A DNA stretch of 22,076 nt, taken from DATAYF01 sp036272735. Its GTDB lineage: Bacteria; Chloroflexota; Ktedonobacteria; Ktedonobacterales; Ktedonobacteraceae. Below the pieces are notes generated by a model that was not told the DNA's origin, did no database searches, and worked only from the letters and a program-made list of their open reading frames with translations. Made by a program: the position numbers and the translations under genes. The stretch is taken from assembly GCA_036272735.1 (NCBI GenBank), contig DATAYF010000335.1, forward strand, positions 1-22,076. Reading direction: 5' to 3'. Positions 15,751-22,076 of the stretch are shown here, piece after piece (position 1 is the stretch's first letter; each line of letters starts with the position of its first letter).

Positions 15751-16200
15751 GGAATGGATTCCTTTCGATGGATAGTAATGTGTTCCTCTGGCCCAAAGAC
15801 TTCAACCCATTACGTAGAAACTAGCTCGTACATTCCTCGTACTAGCAGAGTTACCTGTTACATTGACACTTTTATAACGCTCACCTAAAAAAACGCATTA
15901 TACAGTAACACAGAAACTACAAGGAAAGTAAGCGCAAGAGAATATTTCATAGTTCGAAGTTTATCATAAGCTACGATTTTAGTCAACCCATATTGTACTT
16001 TTTTCATATACTTGGATTATATAATTCTTCTTAGTTCCGATACTCAGTACAATGAAATATTTTTGTAGTACAAAAATGTCTGAGTTGAAATTCAGCTCGT
16101 CCTTATTGTTGTATAACAGAGCAATGGAAGTCCCTATCTATTGCTATAAAGTAGTACTAAAGTACGTCCTAGAATAGGATGAGCAACACAGAAAGGTGTG
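15751..16200. promoter_or_regulatory. Divergent AT-rich regulatory region with repeated half-sites
   Basis: This 450-base stretch separates the divergent HTH-TPR gene 2 and the acyl-CoA synthetase; no gene is seen. It holds a 19-base near-perfect dyad at 16059-16077 (arms ATTTTTGTA and TACAAAAAT around one G). The seven-mer AGTACAA occurs at 16046 and 16067, 21 bases apart, and inverted at 15993. A possible + promoter is TTGTAC (15993-15998), 18 bases, TTATAT (16017-16022); another is TTGACA near 15863. The phased sites suggest a regulator binds here. Confidence 0.45.
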
Positions 16201-17766
16201 ATGATGACTACTATTCCTCTACTTCTTACGAATGCCGCCGCTCAATTCGGCATGGACCCGGCTCTGCTTGAACCCACAGAAACAGGCGATATGGCTACTC
16301 TTTCCTACCAATCTTTACTCGAATGTGCCCACGCCTTCGCCGGGCATTTACAAGAATGCCAGGTGCAGAAAGGCGAGCGTATCATGATCTGGTCTGCCAG
16401 TCGCACCGATTGGCTGGTTAGTTACTTTGGATCTCTGCTGGTTGGTATGGTCGTCATTCCACTAGATATCAATACGCAAGAGAATTTTTTACAGCTCATC
16501 ACGCAAACAACCGGGGCAAAATTTCTGGTAACCACCCAGCAACAATACCAGACGTTGCAGCACCCTCCTGTTCCCCTTATAGATATCGATGCGCTCCCCC
16601 AGGGAACGCTCGATCAACAGCGGCTTCCCACGCTCGAAGATCATGATCTGGCGGAACTCGTTTTTACCTCCGGCACAACCGGCCAGCCCAAAGGTGTCAT
16701 GCTCTCGCACGGCAATATCACCAGCAACGCCAAAGGTGCGTTGGAGGTCGTGCATATCACCAAAGCAGACCGCGCGCTCTCCATTCTGCCGCTGTCGCAT
16801 ATGTTTGAAATGACGATTGAAGTGGCGATCCTGCACGCGGGAGCCAGCGTCGTGTACGCACGTTCACTCGCACCAGGCAGGCTCTTTCATTTGTTGACGA
16901 CGCAACATATCACGGCGATGGTGCTGGTTCCCCAGGCGCTGCAACTTTTTCTGCATGGCATCGAACGCGAGGTACGCCGCCAGCAGAAAGAGCGACAATG
17001 GGCACTGCTTCACCGCGTCGCTCCTCACGTACCCTTTGGCCTGCGCCGCTATCTCTTTGCGATGGTGCACAGGCGTCTGGGCGGTCGCTTCCGCCTCTTT
17101 GTCAGTGGTGGAGCTTATTTACCATCCGACCTGGCTCGAAGTTGGGAACAGATGGGGGTCCGCGTCATGCAAGGCTACGGTACAACGGAATGTTCTCCTG
17201 TTATTTCGGTCACGCCCATGCATGAGCACACCTACGAGTCGGTCGGGAAACCACTACCCCAGGTCGCCATACGCCTTGCCCCCGACCACGAAATACTGGT
17301 GCACGGCCCCAACGTGTCACCAGGCTATTGGAAAGATCCCGACGCGACCGCTGCCGCCTTTCAAGGTGGGTGGTATTATACAGGAGACCTTGGGTATATT
17401 GATGAGAAGGGTGATCTGCATCTGAAGGGACGCAAGAAAAATCTGATCGTGCTTGCCAACGGCCTGAACGTGTATCCCGAAGACATTGAGAACGTACTGC
17501 AAACTGACGCTGACCTGAAGGACGCAGTTATCTTTGGCCTGACGGAAGGCAACCAGGAACCGGAAGTGCATGCCGTGCTGCTATTGGACGATACTAGTAA
17601 AGCTAAAGCTATCGTACAGCGAGCAAATAAGCAGCTTGCTCCTTATCAGCAAATTCGCAGCTTCACCATCTGGCCCGAACAAGATTTTCCACGCACCCAT
17701 ACATTAAAAGTAAAACGGCAGGATGTCCTGCAACGATTGCCAGCACTGCGAGCCCGCGAAAAGTGA
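16201..17766 (+). CDS. AMP-dependent acyl-CoA synthetase (fatty-acid-CoA ligase type)
   Basis: The enzyme would activate a carboxylic acid, likely a fatty acid, to its acyl-adenylate and then the CoA thioester. The 522-residue product shows the ANL superfamily motifs: the phosphate loop FTSGTTGQPKG (155-165), 'GYGTTE' (325-330), 'YYTGDLGYID' (392-401), the hinge 'LKGRKKNLIVLANGLNVYPE' (408-427) and a C-terminal 'PRTHTLKVKRQDVL' with the catalytic lysine candidate at 503. Three start codons are stacked (GTG 16198, ATG 16201, ATG 16204). AAAGG at 16192-16196 favours one of the ATGs. Substrate chain length cannot be read. rsmI begins 11 bases downstream, so the two are probably co-transcribed. 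Confidence 0.93.
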   Translation: MMTTIPLLLTNAAAQFGMDPALLEPTETGDMATLSYQSLLECAHAFAGHLQECQVQKGERIMIWSASRTDWLVSYFGSLLVGMVVIPLDINTQENFLQLITQTTGAKFLVTTQQQYQTLQHPPVPLIDIDALPQGTLDQQRLPTLEDHDLAELVFTSGTTGQPKGVMLSHGNITSNAKGALEVVHITKADRALSILPLSHMFEMTIEVAILHAGASVVYARSLAPGRLFHLLTTQHITAMVLVPQALQLFLHGIEREVRRQQKERQWALLHRVAPHVPFGLRRYLFAMVHRRLGGRFRLFVSGGAYLPSDLARSWEQMGVRVMQGYGTTECSPVISVTPMHEHTYESVGKPLPQVAIRLAPDHEILVHGPNVSPGYWKDPDATAAAFQGGWYYTGDLGYIDEKGDLHLKGRKKNLIVLANGLNVYPEDIENVLQTDADLKDAVIFGLTEGNQEPEVHAVLLLDDTSKAKAIVQRANKQLAPYQQIRSFTIWPEQDFPRTHTLKVKRQDVLQRLPALRAREK

Positions 17767-17777
17767 GATGAATATTT

Positions 17778-18581
17778 ATGCTGTACCTGGTAGCCACACC
17801 TATTGGCAATTTGGGCGATATTACCCTACGAGCGCTAGAAATATTGCGCGAGGTCGATATTATCGCTAGCGAAGATACGCGCAAAACGGGTATGTTGCTC
17901 AAACATTTCGACATTCAAAAGCCACAACTGTCTTTCCACGAGCACAACGAGCAGCGCGCCGGTGAGCGTATCGAGGAGCTGCTCAAGCAGGGGAAATCGG
18001 TCGCGGTAGTGACCGACGCGGGCACACCCGGCATCAGCGATCCCGGCTTTACCCTCGTGCGCCGCGCCATCAATGCCGAGCTTGATGTGACCATGATCCC
18101 TGGCCCAGCCGCATTTGTGATGGCACTCGTGCTCTCCGGCCTCCCGCTGCACAGCTTCACCTTCCGTGGTTTCCCTCCACGCAAAGCGGGGGCACGACGC
18201 AAATTTCTGGAAATTGATAAAGCCTCGCCTCATACCTTAATTTACTACGAGAGTCCTTACCGCTTACTCGATTTTCTACGCGACGCGCACGAGGTGTTCG
18301 GAGACCGCCAGGCCGCCGTAGCTAACGATCTTACGAAGATGTTCGAGAAAATTGAACGCGGCAACCTCTCCACGTTACACGCTCTATTAGAACCAACCAG
18401 GCTACGCGGCGAATATATTATCGTCATTGCAGGCGGAGAGAAAGCAGACAAGCACGCGGGAAGGCAAGAAGGGATTGTCGAAGAAGATGAAGAGGAGGTA
18501 GAGGAGGTAGAGGAGGTAGAGGAGGTAGATGATGCTACGCTTGACGATGAGGAGCAAAGGCGTAGCGAGGAAGGTAGGTAA
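17778..18581 (+). CDS. rsmI: 16S rRNA (cytidine(1402)-2'-O)-methyltransferase RsmI
   Basis: RsmI methylates the 2'-OH of C1402 in the decoding centre of 16S rRNA using S-adenosylmethionine. The 267-residue product has the tetrapyrrole-methylase-like fold signatures: '[20 protein letters not shown]' at the N-terminus, '[11 protein letters not shown]' (31-41), '[14 protein letters not shown]' (77-90), '[17 protein letters not shown]' (107-123) and '[14 protein letters not shown]' (182-195), where most homologues have 'RELTK'. After residue 232 the usual end is replaced by a very acidic tail with four EEV repeats (239-250), encoded by four exact nine-base units (18492-18527). The last 47 bases overlap the 3' end of the convergent FHA-TIR gene. 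The ribosome site is weak, in line with translation coupled to the upstream gene. Confidence 0.94.
   Translation: MLYLVATPIGNLGDITLRALEILREVDIIASEDTRKTGMLLKHFDIQKPQLSFHEHNEQRAGERIEELLKQGKSVAVVTDAGTPGISDPGFTLVRRAINAELDVTMIPGPAAFVMALVLSGLPLHSFTFRGFPPRKAGARRKFLEIDKASPHTLIYYESPYRLLDFLRDAHEVFGDRQAAVANDLTKMFEKIERGNLSTLHALLEPTRLRGEYIIVIAGGEKADKHAGRQEGIVEEDEEEVEEVEEVEEVDDATLDDEEQRRSEEGR
18492..18527 (+). repeat. Four exact 9-bp tandem repeats inside rsmI
   Basis: The unit GAGGAGGTA is repeated four times without change and encodes EEV x4 in the acidic tail of RsmI. Because the unit is a multiple of three, copy-number change by slippage would keep the frame. Confidence 0.9.
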
Positions 18582-19857
18582 ATGGGAGCGTAGCAAGCGG
18601 TTCCGGCACCTTCACCAGGGGAATGTCCCAATACACCGGACGCAAGAAATCCGCTCCCCGCTTGAGTTGCGACGCGTACTCCCATTCGGTGGTGATGTAC
18701 GGCGCTTTGGCTGCATTGGCCGACCAGAACAATTGGAATACCTCGGATTCATCTATCAAGTGCCGCAAAGCACTGTCGGACATCGGACCAAAGCGTAGCT
18801 CATCGACGCGAGCTAGCTCATTAAAGCCCAGCAGACGATAGATAGTGCGGCACGTTTGCATAATGACGGTATCATCACGGCTATAAGCTGTAAAAATCTG
18901 TTTATACGCTTTGGTCGTGATGTGCGCATAGCCCTCTTCGATGTCGGTAGCTGCTGGATCAACACGCAGAGCCAGCGGGATCATACCAAGCAATAACGGA
19001 CCCGCGAAGATCGAGAGTCGCCCGCTCACATTCGGCGCTTCCCATTGCCTATGCACAGAAAAGCGCAGCTCCACACGATGCCAACCTTCCGACCAGACAA
19101 ACGCCAGTCGCTTCGGCGTAAAGGTAACTCCCTGGCATTCAGGAACCACCGTGATACTCGTGCCGTGCAGCAGCAAACGATGATCGAGCGGAACCTGTGG
19201 TGGTTGCTCGCTCTGTCCATCTTGATAGAGTGCGAAGTCCCGCTCGATGGCCTCCATTGCACGTTCAGGATGGACATACAATTGCAAGGTAAACCAGGCA
19301 CCGGGCGCGACCACACGTGGAAGAAAGGAGGTAAAACGCAATTGTTCGGCGGAGACGGCGCGCATGGGGGTGGTGGAGGGGAATTTAGCAAGCATGGAAA
19401 CTTCGGGCGCTGGAGCTGCACCTCCTACCGCGCTCTGCGACGCTACTGGTCCTTGCGGTGGTGATTGAACGGCAACATCTGACTGTACGCCTGAACCCTG
19501 AGCAGGAGTGGGCTCGCGTGTTGGAGCGACAGGCCCGGTTGTGAGTTGCACCTCAATCATATGCCGTCCGAGCGCAATGCGGTCCCCAGTTTTGAGTACA
19601 TACGGCTGCCTGGCTTCTAGCAGGCGACCGTTCACGTATGTGCCGTTGGCACTGCCCTCATCGACCAGTGTATAGCCTCCCTGCTCACGGCTGACACGCA
19701 AGTGACGCCTTGAGATAAGCTTATCATGGGGCAGAGAAATATCACGATCAGAAGCACGACCGATGGTAAGCTGAGGCGCGTCCATGATGTAATCGTGGAG
19801 AACGTCTCCATTATACGAGCGTAAAATGAAACGCGCAGAATGCTCAATCAGACTCAT
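18535..19857 (-). CDS. FHA - beta-rich middle - TIR domain fusion protein
   Basis: The 440-residue protein combines three parts. Residues 1-105 are a forkhead-associated domain for phosphothreonine binding, with '[14 protein letters not shown]' (30-43), the SRRH motif (49-52) and '[10 protein letters not shown]' (68-77). A Pro/Ala/Gln-rich linker (110-155) follows. Residues about 170-305 form a beta-rich domain ('[26 protein letters not shown]', '[14 protein letters not shown]') of a kind I recall next to bacterial TIR domains. Residues about 311-432 are a TIR domain: '[11 protein letters not shown]' (319-329), '[35 protein letters not shown]' (361-395) and '[10 protein letters not shown]'. 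Glu391 fits the position of the catalytic glutamate of NAD-cleaving TIRs. No membrane segment is seen. The start at 19857 is supported by AGAGG. Its 3' end overlaps rsmI by 47 bases. Confidence 0.85.
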   Translation of the reverse strand: MSLIEHSARFILRSYNGDVLHDYIMDAPQLTIGRASDRDISLPHDKLISRRHLRVSREQGGYTLVDEGSANGTYVNGRLLEARQPYVLKTGDRIALGRHMIEVQLTTGPVAPTREPTPAQGSGVQSDVAVQSPPQGPVASQSAVGGAAPAPEVSMLAKFPSTTPMRAVSAEQLRFTSFLPRVVAPGAWFTLQLYVHPERAMEAIERDFALYQDGQSEQPPQVPLDHRLLLHGTSITVVPECQGVTFTPKRLAFVWSEGWHRVELRFSVHRQWEAPNVSGRLSIFAGPLLLGMIPLALRVDPAATDIEEGYAHITTKAYKQIFTAYSRDDTVIMQTCRTIYRLLGFNELARVDELRFGPMSDSALRHLIDESEVFQLFWSANAAKAPYITTEWEYASQLKRGADFLRPVYWDIPLVKVPEPLATLPFTYLPRYAFAPHRQA

Positions 19858-19921
19858 AGCACGCCTCTTTAGCCAGAAATTCAGTAGTCGGCTAGATACT
19901 CCCAAATACAGCTACGCAAGT

Positions 19922-19950
19922 AGCATAGCAGAAAGAGGTTAAGAAAACAA
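19922..19950 (-). promoter_or_regulatory. Promoter of the FHA-TIR gene
   Basis: On the minus strand TTGTTT (19950-19945), 17 bases, TATGCT (19927-19922) make a plausible sigma-70 promoter about 65 bases before the ATG. It lies immediately beyond the palindrome that follows mdh, so the gene probably has its own transcript. Confidence 0.4.
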
Positions 19951-19957
19951 GAGTTTC

Positions 19958-20010
19958 TCCAGGTGAAGTCATGATCACACGTTCGTCGTGTAATCGTGAC
20001 TTCACCTGGA
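19958..20010 (-). terminator. Terminator-like palindrome after mdh
   Basis: Arms 19958-19981 and 19987-20010 (24 bases each) match at 22 positions around a five-base loop; the two mismatches would be A/C or G/U wobble depending on the strand. It begins 24 bases past the mdh stop. A loosely T-rich tract (GAAACTCTTGTTTTCTT) follows on the minus strand, so termination of mdh is likely. Confidence 0.6.
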
Positions 20011-20033
20011 AAACCTGGAAAGAGTACCCGGGC

Positions 20034-20960
20034 TTAAATGCCCATAACGCGGATCAGTTCGCGTACCGCGTCGACTGATTTGCCGAGGAGAGTACGCTCC
20101 TGCTCGCTCAGTTCAATCTCGATGACCTGTTCCAGGCCCTTCGCCCCAAGTTTCGCAGGCACACCAACGTACAGGTCGTTGATCCCGTATTCGCCCTGCA
20201 AATAGACCGCGCACGGCATGATCATCTGCTTATCCAGGATGATAGCATCGACCATTTGTAGAATGGAGGCCGAGGGAGCAAAGTAGGCGCTGCCATTCCC
20301 CAGTAGATTGACAATTTCCGCACCACCATCGCGGGTACGCTGCACAATCTGCTCGATACGTTCAGCGGGAATTAAGTGGGAAATAGGAATACCGGCCACT
20401 GTGCATAGACGCGACAGGGGAACCATGGTATCACCATGGCCGCCAAGCACATAGGCTTGCACGTCGCGTACCGATGCCCCAACCTCTTGCGCGATAAAGG
20501 TGCGGAAGCGAGCGGTATCAAGCACGCCAGCCATACCAAGCACACGCTCACGCGGGAAAGCACTCACGTGATGTGCCAGTTGCGCCATCGCATCGAGGGG
20601 ATTGGTCACCATAATCATGATGCAATTGGGCGAATACTTAATGACCTGCTCGGTCACCTGGGTAATCACCTCCTGGTTTTTCTTTACCAGGTCGTCACGG
20701 GTCATGCCGGGTTTGCGTGGGAAACCAGAGGTTACCACCACAATATCAGAATTGGCGGTATCGGCATAATCGTTGGTGCCAGTGATCAGCGAATCGAAGC
20801 CGAGCACGGGACCAGCCTGGAGCATATCGAGAGCCTTGCCTTGAGGCATATTCGGAACAATGTCAAACATGACCACGTCGGCGTAGTCGCGTTCAGCTAG
20901 GCGCTGAACAAGGGTGCTGCCTACAAAGCCAGCCCCAACAACAGTAATTTTGCTGCGCAT
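20034..20960 (-). CDS. mdh: Malate dehydrogenase (LDH-like type)
   Basis: The enzyme interconverts malate and oxaloacetate with NAD in the citric acid cycle. The 308-residue product has the Rossmann start 'ITVVGAGFVGSTLVQRLAER' (5-24), an acidic residue at the end of strand two ('MFDI', Asp33) favouring NAD, 'SGFPRKPGMTRDDL' (78-91) with Arg82 and Arg88 binding the substrate (malate rather than lactate), 'VTNPLDAM' (118-125), 'GVLDTARFR' (145-153) and the catalytic 'GGHGD' (His175). Its length is typical of the LDH-like bacterial malate dehydrogenases. The start at 20960 follows AAAGGA and matches the family; an in-frame ATG at 21089 would add a non-homologous extension. It is divergent from tRNA-Gln. 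Confidence 0.96.
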   Translation of the reverse strand: MRSKITVVGAGFVGSTLVQRLAERDYADVVMFDIVPNMPQGKALDMLQAGPVLGFDSLITGTNDYADTANSDIVVVTSGFPRKPGMTRDDLVKKNQEVITQVTEQVIKYSPNCIMIMVTNPLDAMAQLAHHVSAFPRERVLGMAGVLDTARFRTFIAQEVGASVRDVQAYVLGGHGDTMVPLSRLCTVAGIPISHLIPAERIEQIVQRTRDGGAEIVNLLGNGSAYFAPSASILQMVDAIILDKQMIMPCAVYLQGEYGINDLYVGVPAKLGAKGLEQVIEIELSEQERTLLGKSVDAVRELIRVMGI

Positions 20961-21008
20961 TACAATTCCTTTCCAAATACGTTTGAAAAGTGGCAATCCA
21001 CTAGGAGT

Positions 21009-21038
21009 ATTGTAAGACTTCGAGAGCAGCGATGGCAA
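21009..21038 (-). promoter_or_regulatory. Promoter of mdh
   Basis: On the minus strand TTGCCA (21038-21033), 18 bases, TACAAT (21014-21009). The predicted start near 21002 leaves a leader of about 40 bases. Confidence 0.5.
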
Positions 21039-21082
21039 ACAGGTAAGGTTTTGTGGGGTAGAAAAGCCCTGAAAAATGCGAC

Positions 21083-21111
21083 TTGACAATTAGGCAACCA
21101 TGAGGTATTAT
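21083..21111 (+). promoter_or_regulatory. Promoter of tRNA-Gln
   Basis: TTGACA (21083-21088) and TATTAT (21106-21111) with a 17-base spacer, about 20 bases before the tRNA 5' end. This is close to the ideal sigma-70 promoter and fits a stable RNA gene. Confidence 0.75.
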
Positions 21112-21132
21112 GGTCCCGCCAGTGAAAAGCAT

Positions 21133-21206
21133 TGGGGTATCGTTCAATGGTAGGACGGCTGACTCTGGATCAGTTGATTGGGGTTCGAGTCCCTGTACCC
21201 CAGCCA
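21133..21206 (+). tRNA. tRNA-Gln (anticodon CTG)
   Basis: The acceptor stem TGGGGTA (21133-21139) pairs with TACCCCA (21196-21202), followed by discriminator G and an encoded CCA (21204-21206). The D-arm contains TTCAATGGTAGG; the anticodon stem GCTGA/TCAGT closes a loop CTCTGGA with anticodon CTG reading CAG; the T-arm contains GGTTCGAGTCC. The sequence is very similar in layout to bacterial tRNA-Gln. It has its own promoter and a terminator downstream, so it is a single-gene transcript. Confidence 0.95.
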
Positions 21207-21233
21207 TGTGAAACGGCTTGTAGAGCTGATTTA

Positions 21234-21269
21234 AGCACTCTTTTAGAAATTAGAAGAGTGCTCTTTTTT
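21234..21269 (+). terminator. Intrinsic terminator of tRNA-Gln
   Basis: AGCACTCTT (21234-21242) pairs perfectly with AAGAGTGCT (21254-21262) and is followed by CTTTTTT (21263-21269). This is the only textbook rho-independent terminator in the window. Confidence 0.88.
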
Positions 21270-21340
21270 GTCCATTTTTGTCTTCACAAGTCAACTGACT
21301 AGGTTATTTTCTGTAAATCCCAAGATGAAACTGATGAAAT

Positions 21341-21577
21341 CTATGGTGGTCCCAAAAGTCAGGTTTTGGAGACCATTACAGAAAGCCGAGCGGGAAAGCC
21401 CCGGTCATTGCATGCCGGGGATGAACCGCCGTTCCTTTAAAGGCGGAGAGGAGAGGAAAAAGCAGCTATCCAAGGCTTGACGGGAAACGCCCGTCATGGT
21501 ATCATTTGAACATCTGTTTTGCAAAGAAGTTGAATGGTAGCGCGCGCATCAGCGCATGGATGAAGAGGCAGAGCGCC
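21341..21577 (+). mobile_element. Left end of an IS605/TnpB-type element (approximate)
   Basis: Upstream of the TnpB-like frame are three successive hairpins: an imperfect one at about 21344-21374 (CCAAAA/TTTTGG core), CCCCGG/CCGGGG at 21399-21420 with one bulged T, and CCGCC/GGCGG at 21426-21446 enclosing CCTTTAAAGG. A strong promoter follows: TTGACG (21477-21482), 17 bases, TATCAT (21500-21505), and it overlaps a TGACGGG/CCCGTCA dyad. Subterminal hairpins are typical of IS200/IS605 elements. The exact boundary is not determined. Confidence 0.45.
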
Positions 21578-22076
21578 ATGAAGCGAGCGAAGACGTCAAC
21601 CTTTCTCCTCGAATTGCCTCTCCACGTCGATTGGAGCCAGGAACATCGTGTGCGTGCGCACCTGGAAGCCGCTCGCTGTCTGTATAACGCGCTGCTCTCT
21701 GAAGCGAGCACTCGACTCAGGCGGATGCGCAACGATCCCGCCTGGAGCAAGGCTTGCGCCATCCCTCGCTCGCACAAACAGGAACGAGCACAAGCGTTTT
21801 CTGCGCTGCGCAAGAAGTACCACTTCTCGGAATACGACCTGCACGAGTACTCCAAAACTGCCCGTGTTTCGTGGCTTGCTGACCATATCGAGAGTACGAT
21901 GGCGCAGACGCTCGCCACGCGAGCCTATCAAGCGGCAATCGCGTCTGTGTGGGCAAGGCAAAACGCGTGCGATTTCGGAGCAAGGGGCGTGGCATTGATA
22001 GTGTCGAGGGCAAGCGCAACGACGTTGGCCGGCGTTTCGTGCTTGATCCGGGTGTGGGCGATGGTGGCTTTCTCCT
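21578..22076 (+). pseudogene. tnpB: TnpB/OrfB-like transposon protein, frameshifted and cut by the window end
   Basis: From ATG 21578 (AGAGG upstream; an in-frame ATG at 21560 is also possible) the frame reads like the N-terminus of TnpB/OrfB proteins, RNA-guided nucleases of IS605-type elements: 'TFLLELPLHVDW', 'AARCLYNALLSEAS', 'AFSALRKKYHFSEYDLHEYS' and 'TLATRAYQAA'. At about 21937-21938 the homology moves to the next frame, where 'NRVCVGKAKRVRFRSKGRGI' and 'DSVEGKRND' continue the expected family sequence; one extra A there would restore the frame. The original frame stays open to the window edge but reads as nonsense. The RuvC catalytic part lies beyond the window, so activity cannot be judged. 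A sequencing error is an alternative to real decay. Confidence 0.65.

Noticed and set aside
21001..21207. Minus-strand 68-codon frame starting 'MAGVQGLEPQSTD'
   Set aside because: It is the antisense translation of tRNA-Gln and the divergent promoters; such frames are a known source of false protein calls.

Overview
The window looks like a chromosomal segment from a Ktedonobacteria-type member of the Chloroflexota. The signs are moderate GC, serine/threonine/proline-rich linkers behind a membrane anchor, helix-turn-helix regulators carrying TPR repeats, an FHA-TIR fusion, and many large intergenic palindromes. This placement is inference from gene content; no 16S rRNA gene is present.

Layout. 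An unassigned leader (1-306) precedes an SPFH-domain protein and a small helical protein (+). Convergent to these is a minus-strand run: a membrane-anchored TIM-barrel glycosidase-like protein, the tRNA-modifying GTPase MnmE, and the formate dehydrogenase accessory sulfurtransferase FdhD. A Fur-family regulator runs divergently from fdhD. A class B-type penicillin-binding protein and chorismate synthase (both -) follow. The middle holds two paralogous XRE-HTH/TPR regulators, one on each strand. Between them lie moaC (+) and a minus-strand pair made of an atypical sigma-factor-like protein and a protein with an anti-sigma-type zinc motif. Next come an acyl-CoA synthetase and rsmI (+, probable operon), a convergent FHA-TIR gene whose 3' end overlaps rsmI, malate dehydrogenase (-), tRNA-Gln(CUG) (+) with a clear promoter and terminator, and the left part of a TnpB-type insertion element that runs off the window with an apparent one-base frameshift.

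How it fits together. Most genes are housekeeping: MnmE and RsmI act in translation, AroC on the aromatic pathway, MDH in central carbon metabolism, the PBP in the cell wall, MoaC and FdhD in molybdenum enzymes. They are interleaved with regulatory and signalling genes. The most unusual items are the FHA / beta-rich middle / TIR protein with a retained candidate catalytic glutamate, the sigma-like/zinc-motif pair, and the shared palindrome placed 26-35 nt past the stop codons of both HTH-TPR paralogues. At least seven long dyads (13-36 bp arms) sit just 3' of genes, and most lack a canonical U-tract, so the 3'-end biology here is worth attention. No CRISPR array, rRNA gene or prophage was seen.
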